Source of the DNA: Fidelibacterota bacterium
GTDB lineage: Bacteria; Fidelibacterota; Marinisomatia; Marinisomatales; UBA1611
Length of the DNA stretch: 64,000 nucleotides
Direction: 5' to 3'
Assembly: GCA_002708715.1 (NCBI GenBank)
Contig: PAPB01000028.1
Coordinates: 1 to 64,000 of the forward strand
Each line of letters starts with the position of its first letter. Position 1 is the first letter of the stretch. Below, piece after piece: positions 49,177 through 59,900 of the stretch. The notes under the pieces were generated by a model, which did no database searches, was not told the DNA's origin, and saw only the letters and a program-made list of their open reading frames with translations. The position numbers and the translations under genes are program-made.

Positions 49177-51759
49177 CTATATTTCCTTTAAAATATTCAT
49201 AATCATATTCTTTGTCTTTCCCATCGCTTTGACTAGTAAATCATTGTTTTTTCCCCCAGCTGTTGCCATATGGGGTTTTCCTCCTCCTCCACCTTCCATA
49301 AATACACCAATTTTCTTTGCTAACTCACCCGCAAGTATACCACTTTTATTAAGTTGTTTAGTTACTATAACCAATGCCATGGGTTTCTCTTTTCCTTTTG
49401 AAAAAAGAGCGACAATACCACTTGCAATTCTATTAAAAACCTGATCTCCAATTGATTTAAGTTCATCCATACTGTCAACAGCTACTTCCTTTACAACGTA
49501 TATATTGTCTTCAATACGTTCTAAATTACTTAGAATTTCAGAGTCTAAATTAGGACGTGATCTATTTTTTAGTTTTTTTTCTAATTCTTTCTTTTCATTA
49601 ATTAAATTATTTACTCTATCAATAATCTCTAAAGTGGAAACATTAAATTGCCTTTGAAGACCATTTAAAATCAGAGCATTATCTTGAACTTCCCTTAAAG
49701 CTGAATCACCAGTTAAAGCAACAATCCTTCTTACCCCTGATGACAATGATGACTCCTCTATAATTTTAAAAAGTCCTATATCACCAGTTCGTACCACATG
49801 AGTTCCCCCACATAGTTCCATTGAATAATCACTTACTTTTACAACACGTACCGTGTCCCCATATTTTTCACCAAACAGCGCTTCAGCACCTTGGCCTTTT
49901 GCCTCATCAAATTTTTGAATGGATACATCTAATTCAACATTAGAAATAATCTGATTATTAACTAATCTTTCAATTTCCTTTATTTGATCCTCTGTAATTT
50001 TTTCAAAGTGAGTTAAATCAAACCTAAGATAATCAGGATGCACTAGGGATCCAGCCTGATTAACATGTTCCCCTAGAATAATTTTTAGAGCCTTATGCAT
50101 CAGATGTGTAGCTGTATGGTTCCTCTTAATAGAGTCTCTTCGGGCTACATCAACCTTACAATGAACTGCAGCATTGCCTACATTTATTTTACCAGTACAA
50201 ATATGAATTATGGATTCATTTTCTTTTTTTACATCTAGTACTTCAAGAGTTACATCATTCCCAATAATAGAGCCTGTATCACCTATCTGGCCACCTGATT
50301 CAGCATAAAACGGAGTCTGATCCAAAATCACATAAACTTTTTTTTCAGATCCTACAGCATATCTTATAATTTTCGATTCGCTATTTACACTATCATAACC
50401 AATAAACTGTGAATCATATCCATCGGAGACATCTAGCCAATTCAATTCATCTGTGGATACTTTAAACTTACCTGACGCCTTTGCTTTTTCCTTTTGCCTT
50501 CGCATAGATTCATTAAAAATTTTTTCATTAACGACAAGATTATTTTCTTTTGCCATAAGTTGAGTCAAATCAAGAGGAAACCCATACGTATCATATAATT
50601 TAAAGGCATCTTCACCACTGATTTCTGATCCTTTTATTCCAGAAATAATTTTCTTAAAATGATTTAAACCTCGATCCAATGTATGGTTAAAAGATTCTTC
50701 TTCTGACCTAATGACATTTTCAATATGAGTTTGCTTATCGATAACCTCGGGAAAGATCTCTCCCATTATTTCACCGACTACTGGAACCAACTTAAACATA
50801 AATGGCTCTTCAAAGCCTAGGCTTTTCCCAAATCTTGCGGCTCTTCGTAAAATTCTTCTCAGAACATATCCTCTGCCATCATTAGATGGTAGTGCTCCAT
50901 CTGCTATAGAAAAACATAACATTCTAATATGATCGGCAATAACACGATGAGGAATAGGGTCGCGATCGTATGATGAATTTGCCCATTCTTGAATTGCATA
51001 AATAATTGGTTGGAAGAGATCCGTATCATAGTTACTCGTTTTATCTTGCAACACAGCAGCAATCCTTTCTAAACCCGCTCCTGTATCCACATGCTTTGAG
51101 GGTAATTCTACAAGTGATCCATCTTCAAGTCGATTATTCTGTATAAAAACTAAGTTCCAAAGTTCCCAGTATTCATCAGAAGAATTCACACCAGAGGCAT
51201 TTTGCGACTCTGGACTATTGCCTATATAATAGTGGATTTCTGAACAAGGTCCACATGGTCCAGTCTCACCCATTTCCCAAAAATTATCTTTTTTTCCACA
51301 ACGGATTACACGCTCAGGTTTAATATCTGTAACCTCTGTCCATAACTGAAAAGCTTCATCATCATCTTTATAAACTGTGGCCCAAAGACGGTCTCTATCT
51401 AATCCCCAATTATTAGTAAAAAGTTCCCATGCCCATTCAATCGCTTCTTTTTTATAATAATCACCAAAAGACCAATTACCAAGCATTTCAAAAAATGTAT
51501 GATGAAAAGTATCAACACCCACCTCCTCTAGATCATTATGTTTACCAGATACGCGAATACATTTTTGACTATTTACTGATCGTAAATGCTCGGGCTGTAT
51601 TTGATCTAAAAAGATTGGCTTAAACTGATTCATACCCGCATTTGTAAAGAGGAGAGTCGGGTCATCAATTGGGACGACTGGCGAACTGCGTATAAAACTG
51701 TGATCTTTTTCTTTAAAAAATTCTAAAAAAGAATTACGAATTTCTTTTGAAGTTTTCAT
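49177..51759 (-). CDS. alaS: Alanyl-tRNA synthetase
   Basis: KEIRNSFLEFFKEKDH..SSPVVPIDDPTLLFTNAGMNQFKPIFL; HTATHLMHKAL; CGGTHV; DHHA1 GGGGKPHMATAGGK. Confidence 0.98.
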   Translation of the reverse strand: MKTSKEIRNSFLEFFKEKDHSFIRSSPVVPIDDPTLLFTNAGMNQFKPIFLDQIQPEHLRSVNSQKCIRVSGKHNDLEEVGVDTFHHTFFEMLGNWSFGDYYKKEAIEWAWELFTNNWGLDRDRLWATVYKDDDEAFQLWTEVTDIKPERVIRCGKKDNFWEMGETGPCGPCSEIHYYIGNSPESQNASGVNSSDEYWELWNLVFIQNNRLEDGSLVELPSKHVDTGAGLERIAAVLQDKTSNYDTDLFQPIIYAIQEWANSSYDRDPIPHRVIADHIRMLCFSIADGALPSNDGRGYVLRRILRRAARFGKSLGFEEPFMFKLVPVVGEIMGEIFPEVIDKQTHIENVIRSEEESFNHTLDRGLNHFKKIISGIKGSEISGEDAFKLYDTYGFPLDLTQLMAKENNLVVNEKIFNESMRRQKEKAKASGKFKVSTDELNWLDVSDGYDSQFIGYDSVNSESKIIRYAVGSEKKVYVILDQTPFYAESGGQIGDTGSIIGNDVTLEVLDVKKENESIIHICTGKINVGNAAVHCKVDVARRDSIKRNHTATHLMHKALKIILGEHVNQAGSLVHPDYLRFDLTHFEKITEDQIKEIERLVNNQIISNVELDVSIQKFDEAKGQGAEALFGEKYGDTVRVVKVSDYSMELCGGTHVVRTGDIGLFKIIEESSLSSGVRRIVALTGDSALREVQDNALILNGLQRQFNVSTLEIIDRVNNLINEKKELEKKLKNRSRPNLDSEILSNLERIEDNIYVVKEVAVDSMDELKSIGDQVFNRIASGIVALFSKGKEKPMALVIVTKQLNKSGILAGELAKKIGVFMEGGGGGKPHMATAGGKNNDLLVKAMGKTKNMIMNILKEI

Positions 51760-53339
51760 TAGAACGAGAAACTGGTTTCAATACTAGTCATATTAATCAT
51801 TTCACCTTCACCATCCACTTTACCGTCACCGTTGAGATCTTTGAATGTCCTTCTAAATACATAGTTCAATACCATTCCATTCCCCAAATTAAGGCCAATA
51901 TTATAGCCAGTGATAGTAGACTCGGAATATTCAAAATCAAAAGGATTTGGGACATTTCTTTGTTGATAAAACCATGTCGCTTTTTCAATTTTGCTTATTG
52001 ATTTTTTTAATTTTAAAACTGAAGTAAAACTTTGATTAGAAGATTTTTGAAAACCATTCTGTTTATCATACATCTCACCATTTAAACTCTGGAAAGTCAT
52101 TCCAGCATCAAACAGCTTACCTAAATCTAGGCTAAGTGAAGAGAAAAATCCATTCTGCTTACCATAGACACCTAACTTTTTAGATTTTGTGATTATTATT
52201 CCTTGGTTTCCTGATATACTCTGAAAAGTTGCTCTCTCTATTTCATAGGATCGATCAAAATAACCAAATTCAAATTTACCTTTTGGAACCATTCGAAATT
52301 CAAAATTAAACTTTGCTGGACCAAACCCAGCACCCAATCCAAGGGGGATTAAACCATACCCTGCATCTTCGATTTGCCCATCAGGATTTTTAGTTTTACC
52401 CAGTAGCGCTGCATATTGAGCATAAAAATGTATTGTTACAGGGCCCTCTTTTAGTATCGGAATCCCAGCATCGAGTGCAAATGCATGAAAAGACTCAGTT
52501 GTCTTATTTATATTAATTGGATCAACTTTGGTCACAATAGAATCATCTAAGACTATTATAGTATCCATATCCCATCCTGGGATATTACCATCAAGTGTAT
52601 CCGTGATCCCATCACCATCAACATCCCACTCATTATCCATATTATCAGCTAAACCATCACCATCGGTATCTAACCAATACAATTTATCTTCAGGGAAATC
52701 ATCAACAAGATCAGGAATGCCATCTCCATCCTTATCACGAAGACCTAAGTATTGATTCCTATCACCTACCCAAGATATACCTAGATTAAAACCATAGGGA
52801 ACAGGTGCCGAAACTCTCAAACCAGTAAGACCAAAGTTTTCTTTAAAATCATTTGTAAAAGCATGAATATTAGTTCCAAATGCATTAGTCTTGAACTCCA
52901 TACCTACTTTTCTAACCTGAGGGTATAGAAGAGTATTGCTATAGTTATTTAATAGAATACCATAGCCCATAGATACATTATCTAATGCGCCAATCCTAAA
53001 ATAGTTGTTATCCCAACGATTTCCATATCTTATATAGTATATTTTATCAATAAGTGTATTTTTTACTTTTTCACCTGACGAAAAATCCCATCCATCATCA
53101 TATATATTACCATCCTGGTCAATATAGAGCACCATGTCAAATGCAACTGCTAACTTGCCAAAAGGTAGAACGGGCCTAAGTGCAATTTGATTCCAAATTT
53201 TCCCATCAATCGTAACAGCACCAAATGCACCTTGTAGTGATTTATTCTGGGAATCTATATCTATATCTATATCGTCTGATTGGGGTAGTAAAATGTTTAC
53301 AGCAAAAAAGATACTGATTATTATGGATTTAAATATCAT
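51759..53339 (-). CDS. Putative outer-membrane beta-barrel protein with inserted calcium-binding TSP3-like repeats
   Basis: Signal peptide, amphipathic alternating strands, terminal SFSF; insert DKDGDGIPDLVDDFPEDKLYWLDTDGDGLADNMDNEWDVDGDGITDTLDG. Confidence 0.65.
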   Translation of the reverse strand: MIFKSIIISIFFAVNILLPQSDDIDIDIDSQNKSLQGAFGAVTIDGKIWNQIALRPVLPFGKLAVAFDMVLYIDQDGNIYDDGWDFSSGEKVKNTLIDKIYYIRYGNRWDNNYFRIGALDNVSMGYGILLNNYSNTLLYPQVRKVGMEFKTNAFGTNIHAFTNDFKENFGLTGLRVSAPVPYGFNLGISWVGDRNQYLGLRDKDGDGIPDLVDDFPEDKLYWLDTDGDGLADNMDNEWDVDGDGITDTLDGNIPGWDMDTIIVLDDSIVTKVDPININKTTESFHAFALDAGIPILKEGPVTIHFYAQYAALLGKTKNPDGQIEDAGYGLIPLGLGAGFGPAKFNFEFRMVPKGKFEFGYFDRSYEIERATFQSISGNQGIIITKSKKLGVYGKQNGFFSSLSLDLGKLFDAGMTFQSLNGEMYDKQNGFQKSSNQSFTSVLKLKKSISKIEKATWFYQQRNVPNPFDFEYSESTITGYNIGLNLGNGMVLNYVFRRTFKDLNGDGKVDGEGEMINMTSIETSFSF

Positions 53340-53498
53340 TTATTTACATATTAGGTTTCATAAAATTAGGGTTCGTCTTTAAACTGGACAAAGGGTAATT
53401 AAGCATATCATAATTTTCTTATATTCAATAAAATTAGGTATTCAATTTTTAAACTATCTAATAGTAGTAAGTGTTTGTGACAAAAAAATAATTAATAG

Positions 53499-54104
53499 AT
53501 GCTATATAAGTTAATCTTTAACCTTTTGCTTATCTGCTGTACCGCAGGATACTCTAAAGGATACCATTTAAATTCTATTCAAATTGTTTCTAAATCCAAT
53601 GGAATTATTGTTTCGCTTAAAACCGATTCACTTCCAAACGAAAACAATATATCCGCATGGCAAGCAAATTCAGGTTGGTTCTACATTACTCTTTATGAAG
53701 GCAAATTACATCAGACAAAAAAACTAGAAAAAGAGATTGATAATGATATCATTGATTTCCAAATAATCGAAACAAAAGAATCTCTTCAAATTGGTTTAAA
53801 AGTTAAAGAACCAATTGAAAATTTTGATTTTAGCTTCTCTGATAAAAAAAGCACTATTGTTGCCTCACTACATTACTCAACCACATATTTTGCACAAATG
53901 AAGTCTGAGAATATGAACAATAAAATAAGGAGAAATAAAGGTATACCTTATGGGATTCGAACATGGCTAAATATAACTGGAACTGGCCTAATCATTTCTG
54001 GAATAGTAGAAAATGAAAGTAATTCTACTAATCAAAAAACAATTTCAGGACTTACTATTCTTGTCACAACATTTTTATTGGATAAAATTTTAAAGGATTT
54101 TTAA
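53499..54104 (+). CDS. Exported protein with AMIN-like domain and C-terminal hydrophobic segments
   Basis: Signal peptide; beta-rich LNSIQIVSKSNGIIVSLKTDS...; two C-terminal hydrophobic stretches. Confidence 0.5.
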   Translation: MLYKLIFNLLLICCTAGYSKGYHLNSIQIVSKSNGIIVSLKTDSLPNENNISAWQANSGWFYITLYEGKLHQTKKLEKEIDNDIIDFQIIETKESLQIGLKVKEPIENFDFSFSDKKSTIVASLHYSTTYFAQMKSENMNNKIRRNKGIPYGIRTWLNITGTGLIISGIVENESNSTNQKTISGLTILVTTFLLDKILKDF

Positions 54105-54211
54105 TGAGTTACATGCTATTTTTTTCAATATTTTGGGCCATAGCGTTTATATGTATGGGACTATATTTGCGTTTAAAATATAAAAAGAAATTTGATGAAC
54201 TTGATAATTAG
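54104..54211 (+). CDS. Small single-TM protein (35 aa), CcmD-like in appearance
   Basis: ATG overlaps the upstream TAA (TAATG); translates to MSYMLFFSIFWAIAFICMGLYLRLKYKKKFDELDN; overlaps the start of the next gene; below the ORF-track size cutoff. Confidence 0.5.
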   Translation: MSYMLFFSIFWAIAFICMGLYLRLKYKKKFDELDN

Positions 54212-55844
54212 CTTTCTTCTTTTTGGGCTCTTAGAGGCATCTAGCTATGAAAAATATATCTCTACTAAGCAATCATATAGTTTATTATTAAATGCTACCG
54301 AACGTATACATGCTACTCCACACATCACTAACCTGGTAAGAAATGGTTCAGATAATATAGATATATATAATCCAAGCAAATTAAAACAATTGGGATTAAA
54401 AATTGAAGATTTGCATATCGTTTCCGCAGAACCAAATAATCTAGATGAATTTTATGATACTGAACATTTTAGAATTTATTTTACTACACAAGGAGATAGT
54501 GCTGTAGAGGATATGAATTATGTATATAATATGGCTCAAGTTTATGAGACTGTATACTCCTTCTTTATTGATTCATTAGGGTATAACCCTCCAGTAGTAG
54601 ATCCTAATGTAAATCATAATCTTTATGAGATCTATATTGAGAGACTTCCTTCTTACTATTTTGGGATCACATACACAAAGAATACTAACGTTGCAAACTC
54701 TGCATGTGCAAGCTTTATAAAAATGCGTAATAACTATACTGGCTCACAATTCAGTGATCATACCGAACTTGAGAATATACAAGTCACGGCAGTCCATGAA
54801 TTTTTTCATGCGATACAATTTAGCTATAATTGTTATGAAAGAATATGGTTCATGGAAGCAACTGCAGTATGGAGCGAGGATGAGCTTTATAATGATATTA
54901 ATGATCTATATCGTTATATACCATCGTGGTTTTCTAATACTAATAAAGCAATTGATGATGAAAGTAGTCACATGTACGGATCATTTATTTATTTCCAATA
55001 TATTGATGAACACTTAGGGGGACCTGGAACAATAAAATCATGTTGGGAGCAATCACAAGAAATGGCAAGCCCGATTCATGATAAAAGCATCGATGCTATT
55101 AATGCTGCATTGGTTAATCATGGATCATCTTTTGAAGACGCATATCTAAGAATGAGAATAGCAAATAGAATAATGAATTCTAATGCAGGCATTTATTCCT
55201 ATGATGAAGCAGATGGATATTTATCTGTAGGGAGTTATCCTTTAAGTGAAGATATTTTCTTTCAGGAAGGCATTAGTAAAACAGAGGGATACCAAGGCCT
55301 TGATCTTTATGAAAGCAAATACTATAGCATCTATTCTTCTAGTCCCATCAATATAGAGATGTCTCCCTATGATGAAAAGTTATCCATGATATCGATTGTT
55401 AAATATATTAATCAAGAAGTATGGTCTGTAAGATCCGGTAATACAATCAATATTGATACAGATATAGATATTGATTGGATCTCAATTATTATTTCAGCAT
55501 TAGATTATAATGGAAATAACTGGGATTACATATTAAACCTAAATGATGGCTACTCTGAGGATTTTACTTTATATCATCCATATCCTAATCCATCTTTTGG
55601 CAAACCAATTACAATTGATATGCAAATAATTAATTCACAGACTATATCTACTACTATTTATAATATTTTAGGAAAAACGGTTTGGAATACAACAAAACAA
55701 TATACAGAACCAGGATTTACTAGATTAATATGGGATGGCCAAAATAATAATGGCGCAAGAGTTGCAAACGGGTTATATATTGTAAAAGCTGAAGGATTGA
55801 AAAAAAATATGATCTATAAGATAATTTACCTAAAAGAAGAATAA
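54195..55844 (+). CDS. MXAN_6640-like putative zinc metalloprotease with T9SS C-terminal sorting domain
   Basis: TAVHEFFHAIQFSYN...WFMEATAVWSEDE; C-terminal YPNPSFGKPITIDM...IYNILGKTVW...GLYIVKAEG. ATG start at 54195 preferred over TTG at 54192. Confidence 0.82.
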   Translation: MNLIISFLLFGLLEASSYEKYISTKQSYSLLLNATERIHATPHITNLVRNGSDNIDIYNPSKLKQLGLKIEDLHIVSAEPNNLDEFYDTEHFRIYFTTQGDSAVEDMNYVYNMAQVYETVYSFFIDSLGYNPPVVDPNVNHNLYEIYIERLPSYYFGITYTKNTNVANSACASFIKMRNNYTGSQFSDHTELENIQVTAVHEFFHAIQFSYNCYERIWFMEATAVWSEDELYNDINDLYRYIPSWFSNTNKAIDDESSHMYGSFIYFQYIDEHLGGPGTIKSCWEQSQEMASPIHDKSIDAINAALVNHGSSFEDAYLRMRIANRIMNSNAGIYSYDEADGYLSVGSYPLSEDIFFQEGISKTEGYQGLDLYESKYYSIYSSSPINIEMSPYDEKLSMISIVKYINQEVWSVRSGNTINIDTDIDIDWISIIISALDYNGNNWDYILNLNDGYSEDFTLYHPYPNPSFGKPITIDMQIINSQTISTTIYNILGKTVWNTTKQYTEPGFTRLIWDGQNNNGARVANGLYIVKAEGLKKNMIYKIIYLKEE

Positions 55845-55851
55845 TAGGTGA

Positions 55852-56721
55852 TTATATTGATTCAGACACTTTTCTAATTTCTTTAAGGATCTCCATATAT
55901 TCTTTCTTACCATTTTTATAACGCTTGACAAATTGGGGAGGCATTTGCTTTTTAGGGATTAACACTACAGTTCCTCCCAACTCCTTACTTGCGATACTCT
56001 CTATATTTAATAAAAATTTCTCAAAGGATTCTAACTTTACTCTGTAGGACTCGAAAGTTTTCGAAACTTCTATTATCCTATTTGAATATAATGATCCAGG
56101 TTCAATAAATAGAGCGTGATTTAGTTTTTCATTAAAACGATCTATGTTTTCTTTTTCAAGTTTTCTTCTATATTGTAATTCATAGATTGATTGTTTGAGT
56201 GGTTTACACTCATCCTCAATATACATCAAGATTTGTTTAGTAGACTTAAATGCTTTTTTAAGTTTCTTAATATTTTTATAATAGTCACCTTGTTGATCTT
56301 TAATGCTTTCCCTTTTAGACTGAATTAAAAATCTATAACTGACAGTAGTATCCTTCGGCACATCATCTAGACTATCAGACCCTGTTTTTTTCATTCTTCT
56401 TACCAATGAATATATATCTTTATAAAGACTATCAATATTACTCACACTTAATTTTATTGACTCATAAGGAGAATCAAGTTTCTCATAAATACGAAAATCT
56501 TTTTTTAAATAATATTTTAATTGAGGCCGCATGATTTTGTTTAAATCTTTCATTTCTTTTTTTACTTTAAGACGCCACTCTTTGGTATCTAATATTCGGA
56601 CATCTAGAGATTGGATATCATTAAACTTAAATGGTTTTGTTTTCCCCAAACAGTTCATAAAAAAAAATAGGATTCCTACTAACGTAAAAATCCTAAAATT
56701 AATTAAAAATTGTTTTATCAA
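55852..56721 (-). CDS. Putative lipoprotein, largely helical, unknown function
   Basis: N-terminal hydrophobic segment with lipobox-like FFFMNCLG. Confidence 0.55.
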   Translation of the reverse strand: MIKQFLINFRIFTLVGILFFFMNCLGKTKPFKFNDIQSLDVRILDTKEWRLKVKKEMKDLNKIMRPQLKYYLKKDFRIYEKLDSPYESIKLSVSNIDSLYKDIYSLVRRMKKTGSDSLDDVPKDTTVSYRFLIQSKRESIKDQQGDYYKNIKKLKKAFKSTKQILMYIEDECKPLKQSIYELQYRRKLEKENIDRFNEKLNHALFIEPGSLYSNRIIEVSKTFESYRVKLESFEKFLLNIESIASKELGGTVVLIPKKQMPPQFVKRYKNGKKEYMEILKEIRKVSESI

Positions 56722-56723
56722 TC

Positions 56724-56963
56724 CTATAATTTTCCTTCTCGTTCCATTTTTAAGAGATCATCAAAACCACCAATTGTTTTTCCTTCTATTACAATTTGAG
56801 GTACTGTTCTGCCGCCTGTTTTTTGAAAAAGATCATCTCTAGACCAATCTATTTTTTCTATATCAATTTCCTCAAATTTTAAGCCTTTATCATCTAATAG
56901 CCTTTTAGCCATTTTACAAGGGCCACACCATGATGTTGTATATATTTTTATATTAGTCATCAC
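56724..56963 (-). CDS. Glutaredoxin with CGPC active site
   Basis: IKIYTTSWCGPCKMAKRLLDDKGLKFEEIDIEK...GGRTVPQIVIEGKTIGGFDDL. Confidence 0.92.
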   Translation of the reverse strand: MMTNIKIYTTSWCGPCKMAKRLLDDKGLKFEEIDIEKIDWSRDDLFQKTGGRTVPQIVIEGKTIGGFDDLLKMEREGKL

Positions 56964-59900
56964 TTAAGCATTAATATTTTTTGGATTCCTATTTTTTTAT
57001 CAACTTTGACTACCGTAAAATATGTACCTGACCCTAAAGTCATTCCTAAGTTATTCTTTCCATTCCATGAAAAATTATAATGACCATTAACAAGTACTCC
57101 TTGATAAATATTTGCAACCTGTCTTCCTAAAATATCTATAATGGTAATAGTTACATCTGCAGTATTTTCAACCATTAAATCAAAACTCGTCGTAGGGTTG
57201 AATGGATTAGGATAAGGAAGACCTAACCTAAATTGCTCTGAAGTAATTCTTTCATCGATACCCAATGGTCCAACATAATTATCTGGCGATTGAGTTGTAA
57301 ATCGAATTACTCGGCCATCTTCTAAAGGTGCTGCTCCAGGTGAATAAACATTATTGAAAACATATTGTAGACCATAATCCTTATCAGGCGCTTCTATTCC
57401 AACTGTAGAGTAATTTTTAGTCACATCTACATCATCAATATGTAGATATTGAAAATCAATCACCCCGTCACCAGTTTCAGTAGGAATAGAACTCTGATCA
57501 TGGAAAATAATTTCAAAAGTTTCTTCCGTCATTTCATCATAACCATTAAGAGCTCTTGACCATTCTATAACAAATCTTCCATTCGATTGATCATACCATG
57601 AATAAACGTTTATCCACTTATCAATGTTGCCATCACCATCAGTGTCAATAGTTTCAAGATCATCTGAAAATGGAGCTAATAAAGCTTTTGGTCCCATATA
57701 CATCGGGATAGACATATTCCAAAAATAATCAATGTCACATGGAACAAATGAGGCCCAACCATTTGAATTAATTGTTATGTTCTCATATGTAATCCCATGG
57801 TATTGAAATGGGAAAGGCATTTCAAGATCAACATGATCATCATCGTCTAATTGATAATGTACCCCATTACTTCCACCATAATTTGGATCTAACTCAACCC
57901 AATCAAACACTGGTGTAGCATCAAAACCAATATCTGTATTATCGTATGCCCAATAACCATAATCATCAGGAGCCAAAGGATAATTTGCAGTTGGTGGTTC
58001 AATATGAAGAGGCACATTTTGAATAAAAAACGAATTTTCATTTTTTATAAACTCTACACGAAAAGTCACATCGCTTCCATAGGCTATATTATCTAAAAAT
58101 ACATTATAATTGGTTTCATGATTTGTTGAAATAAAAGGTGGAAAGTTTGACAGTAAATCTGATGCCCCATTTAAATTTACAGTAGCGCCTTCAGATAAAG
58201 CTGATAGCTGAACCCCCACACCTTCATAAGCTCCATCAGTATAATTGGTCACTACAAGGTTTGGACTTAATTCTGATCCTGGTAGACCAGAATTTACAAA
58301 GTCTATTCCAAATACTGGTTTTTCAACTTCTATTGCAAAATTGAACAAAATACTGCCATCAGGATTTTGAAGTCTGGCAACGACACTTCCTCCGACATCA
58401 GTACTAAAACAAATAAAGTTCACGGTTGGTAATAAAACAGATGAGTTTCCAGAGATTGATGGAATATCTAGAGAAAATAAATTAGGCTCTACACTACCAA
58501 TAAATGATAGCTCACTTTGTATCGGTTCCGTTGGAGTATCAGTAGTGTTTTTAAGACTTATGGTCATGCTAATCACCTCAGAGAGTACTGGCTTCACATT
58601 TCCATTTTCAGTGGAATAATTAATATCATCTATAATAATAGTACTATTATTATTTTCAATTGCGACTACGGAGTGCCCTTGTATAAATCCACCTTTATTT
58701 GCATAAATGTCAAGGCTTGCCAAACCATCAACGTTTAATGTAGTAAGAAACCGTCCGTTATGATCTGTAATACCTTTAGCAAGTAAATCACCATCACTCA
58801 TCACACTAATTACAGTCCTATCAACTGATTGATTATCTGATGAAGATACCATTATCTCAAGAAATCCCTCTGAATTATAGAGTGGCTGGATATTAAAAAT
58901 AAATTCGCGAGGAGTGTCTAAATACACTTGCAATGATGGATCACCTAAAATATTATATACATTAGCATAAAATTCTTGTGCTTCACCTGGACCATTTTGG
59001 GCAGGAAATTCCTTTACTAAGCCAGACTGACCAGCCTGCATGGCAGGACCAAGTTCAACAACACCATGATTAAGCATTGCATCATACATATAAGCATTAA
59101 TTACATTATTATATTTAGTACTGGTATGTAAATCAGATGGACCTATAAAAGCGACACCTCCTTTAGGAACTGTAGGTGTACCACCTCTTATTACAGCTTC
59201 GGCAAGACAAGGATCAACATTATTTGCAAAATCATTCGAATTACAAACATAACTGAAAAACACAGGGGTCAACCAACCATTATTTAAATTATTTACATCA
59301 TCTACATGAAATTCAGGATAGTGCCAACCATTTGCATCACCCCAACCTCGATAATTAACGATACCAACTCCCTCATCTATGATTGACTTAATGTAAGGTG
59401 CTCCCTGTTGTATTGGAGGATAGAAAACAGTGTCTATTTCATTAAAACCATATTCTAATAATTCATCCCTCAGCCAATAAGATGTCCACTTAGGAGTAAT
59501 GGGTATAGGGTAGGTATTAGCATAATTTCCCGCTACAATGAGACCTCTATCTAACCAATTTTGATTAAAAGCAAGAGGATCTCTTACATATTGTATTGTT
59601 TTTGACATTATTACAGCCAAATCTGAAAGTGAATCAATAGATAATCTTCCTATAAATACATCAGGAATAACATCCTCGCCTAAAATATGAGTGTATTGTT
59701 GATCTGTAACATCATTCTCTGGTCCATAATAGAAAGAAGGGAACTCAGCAAAACCATCTACATCTCCAATAAGTAATACATATTCAAGCATAGCATCCAT
59801 AGATAAAATATCTTCTATAGTATTTTTTATTTCAGCAGCAGACCCTCCTGCTTCTGAAATTGACCTAACATATGTATCAAAACCTTGAGATTTTTTGAAG

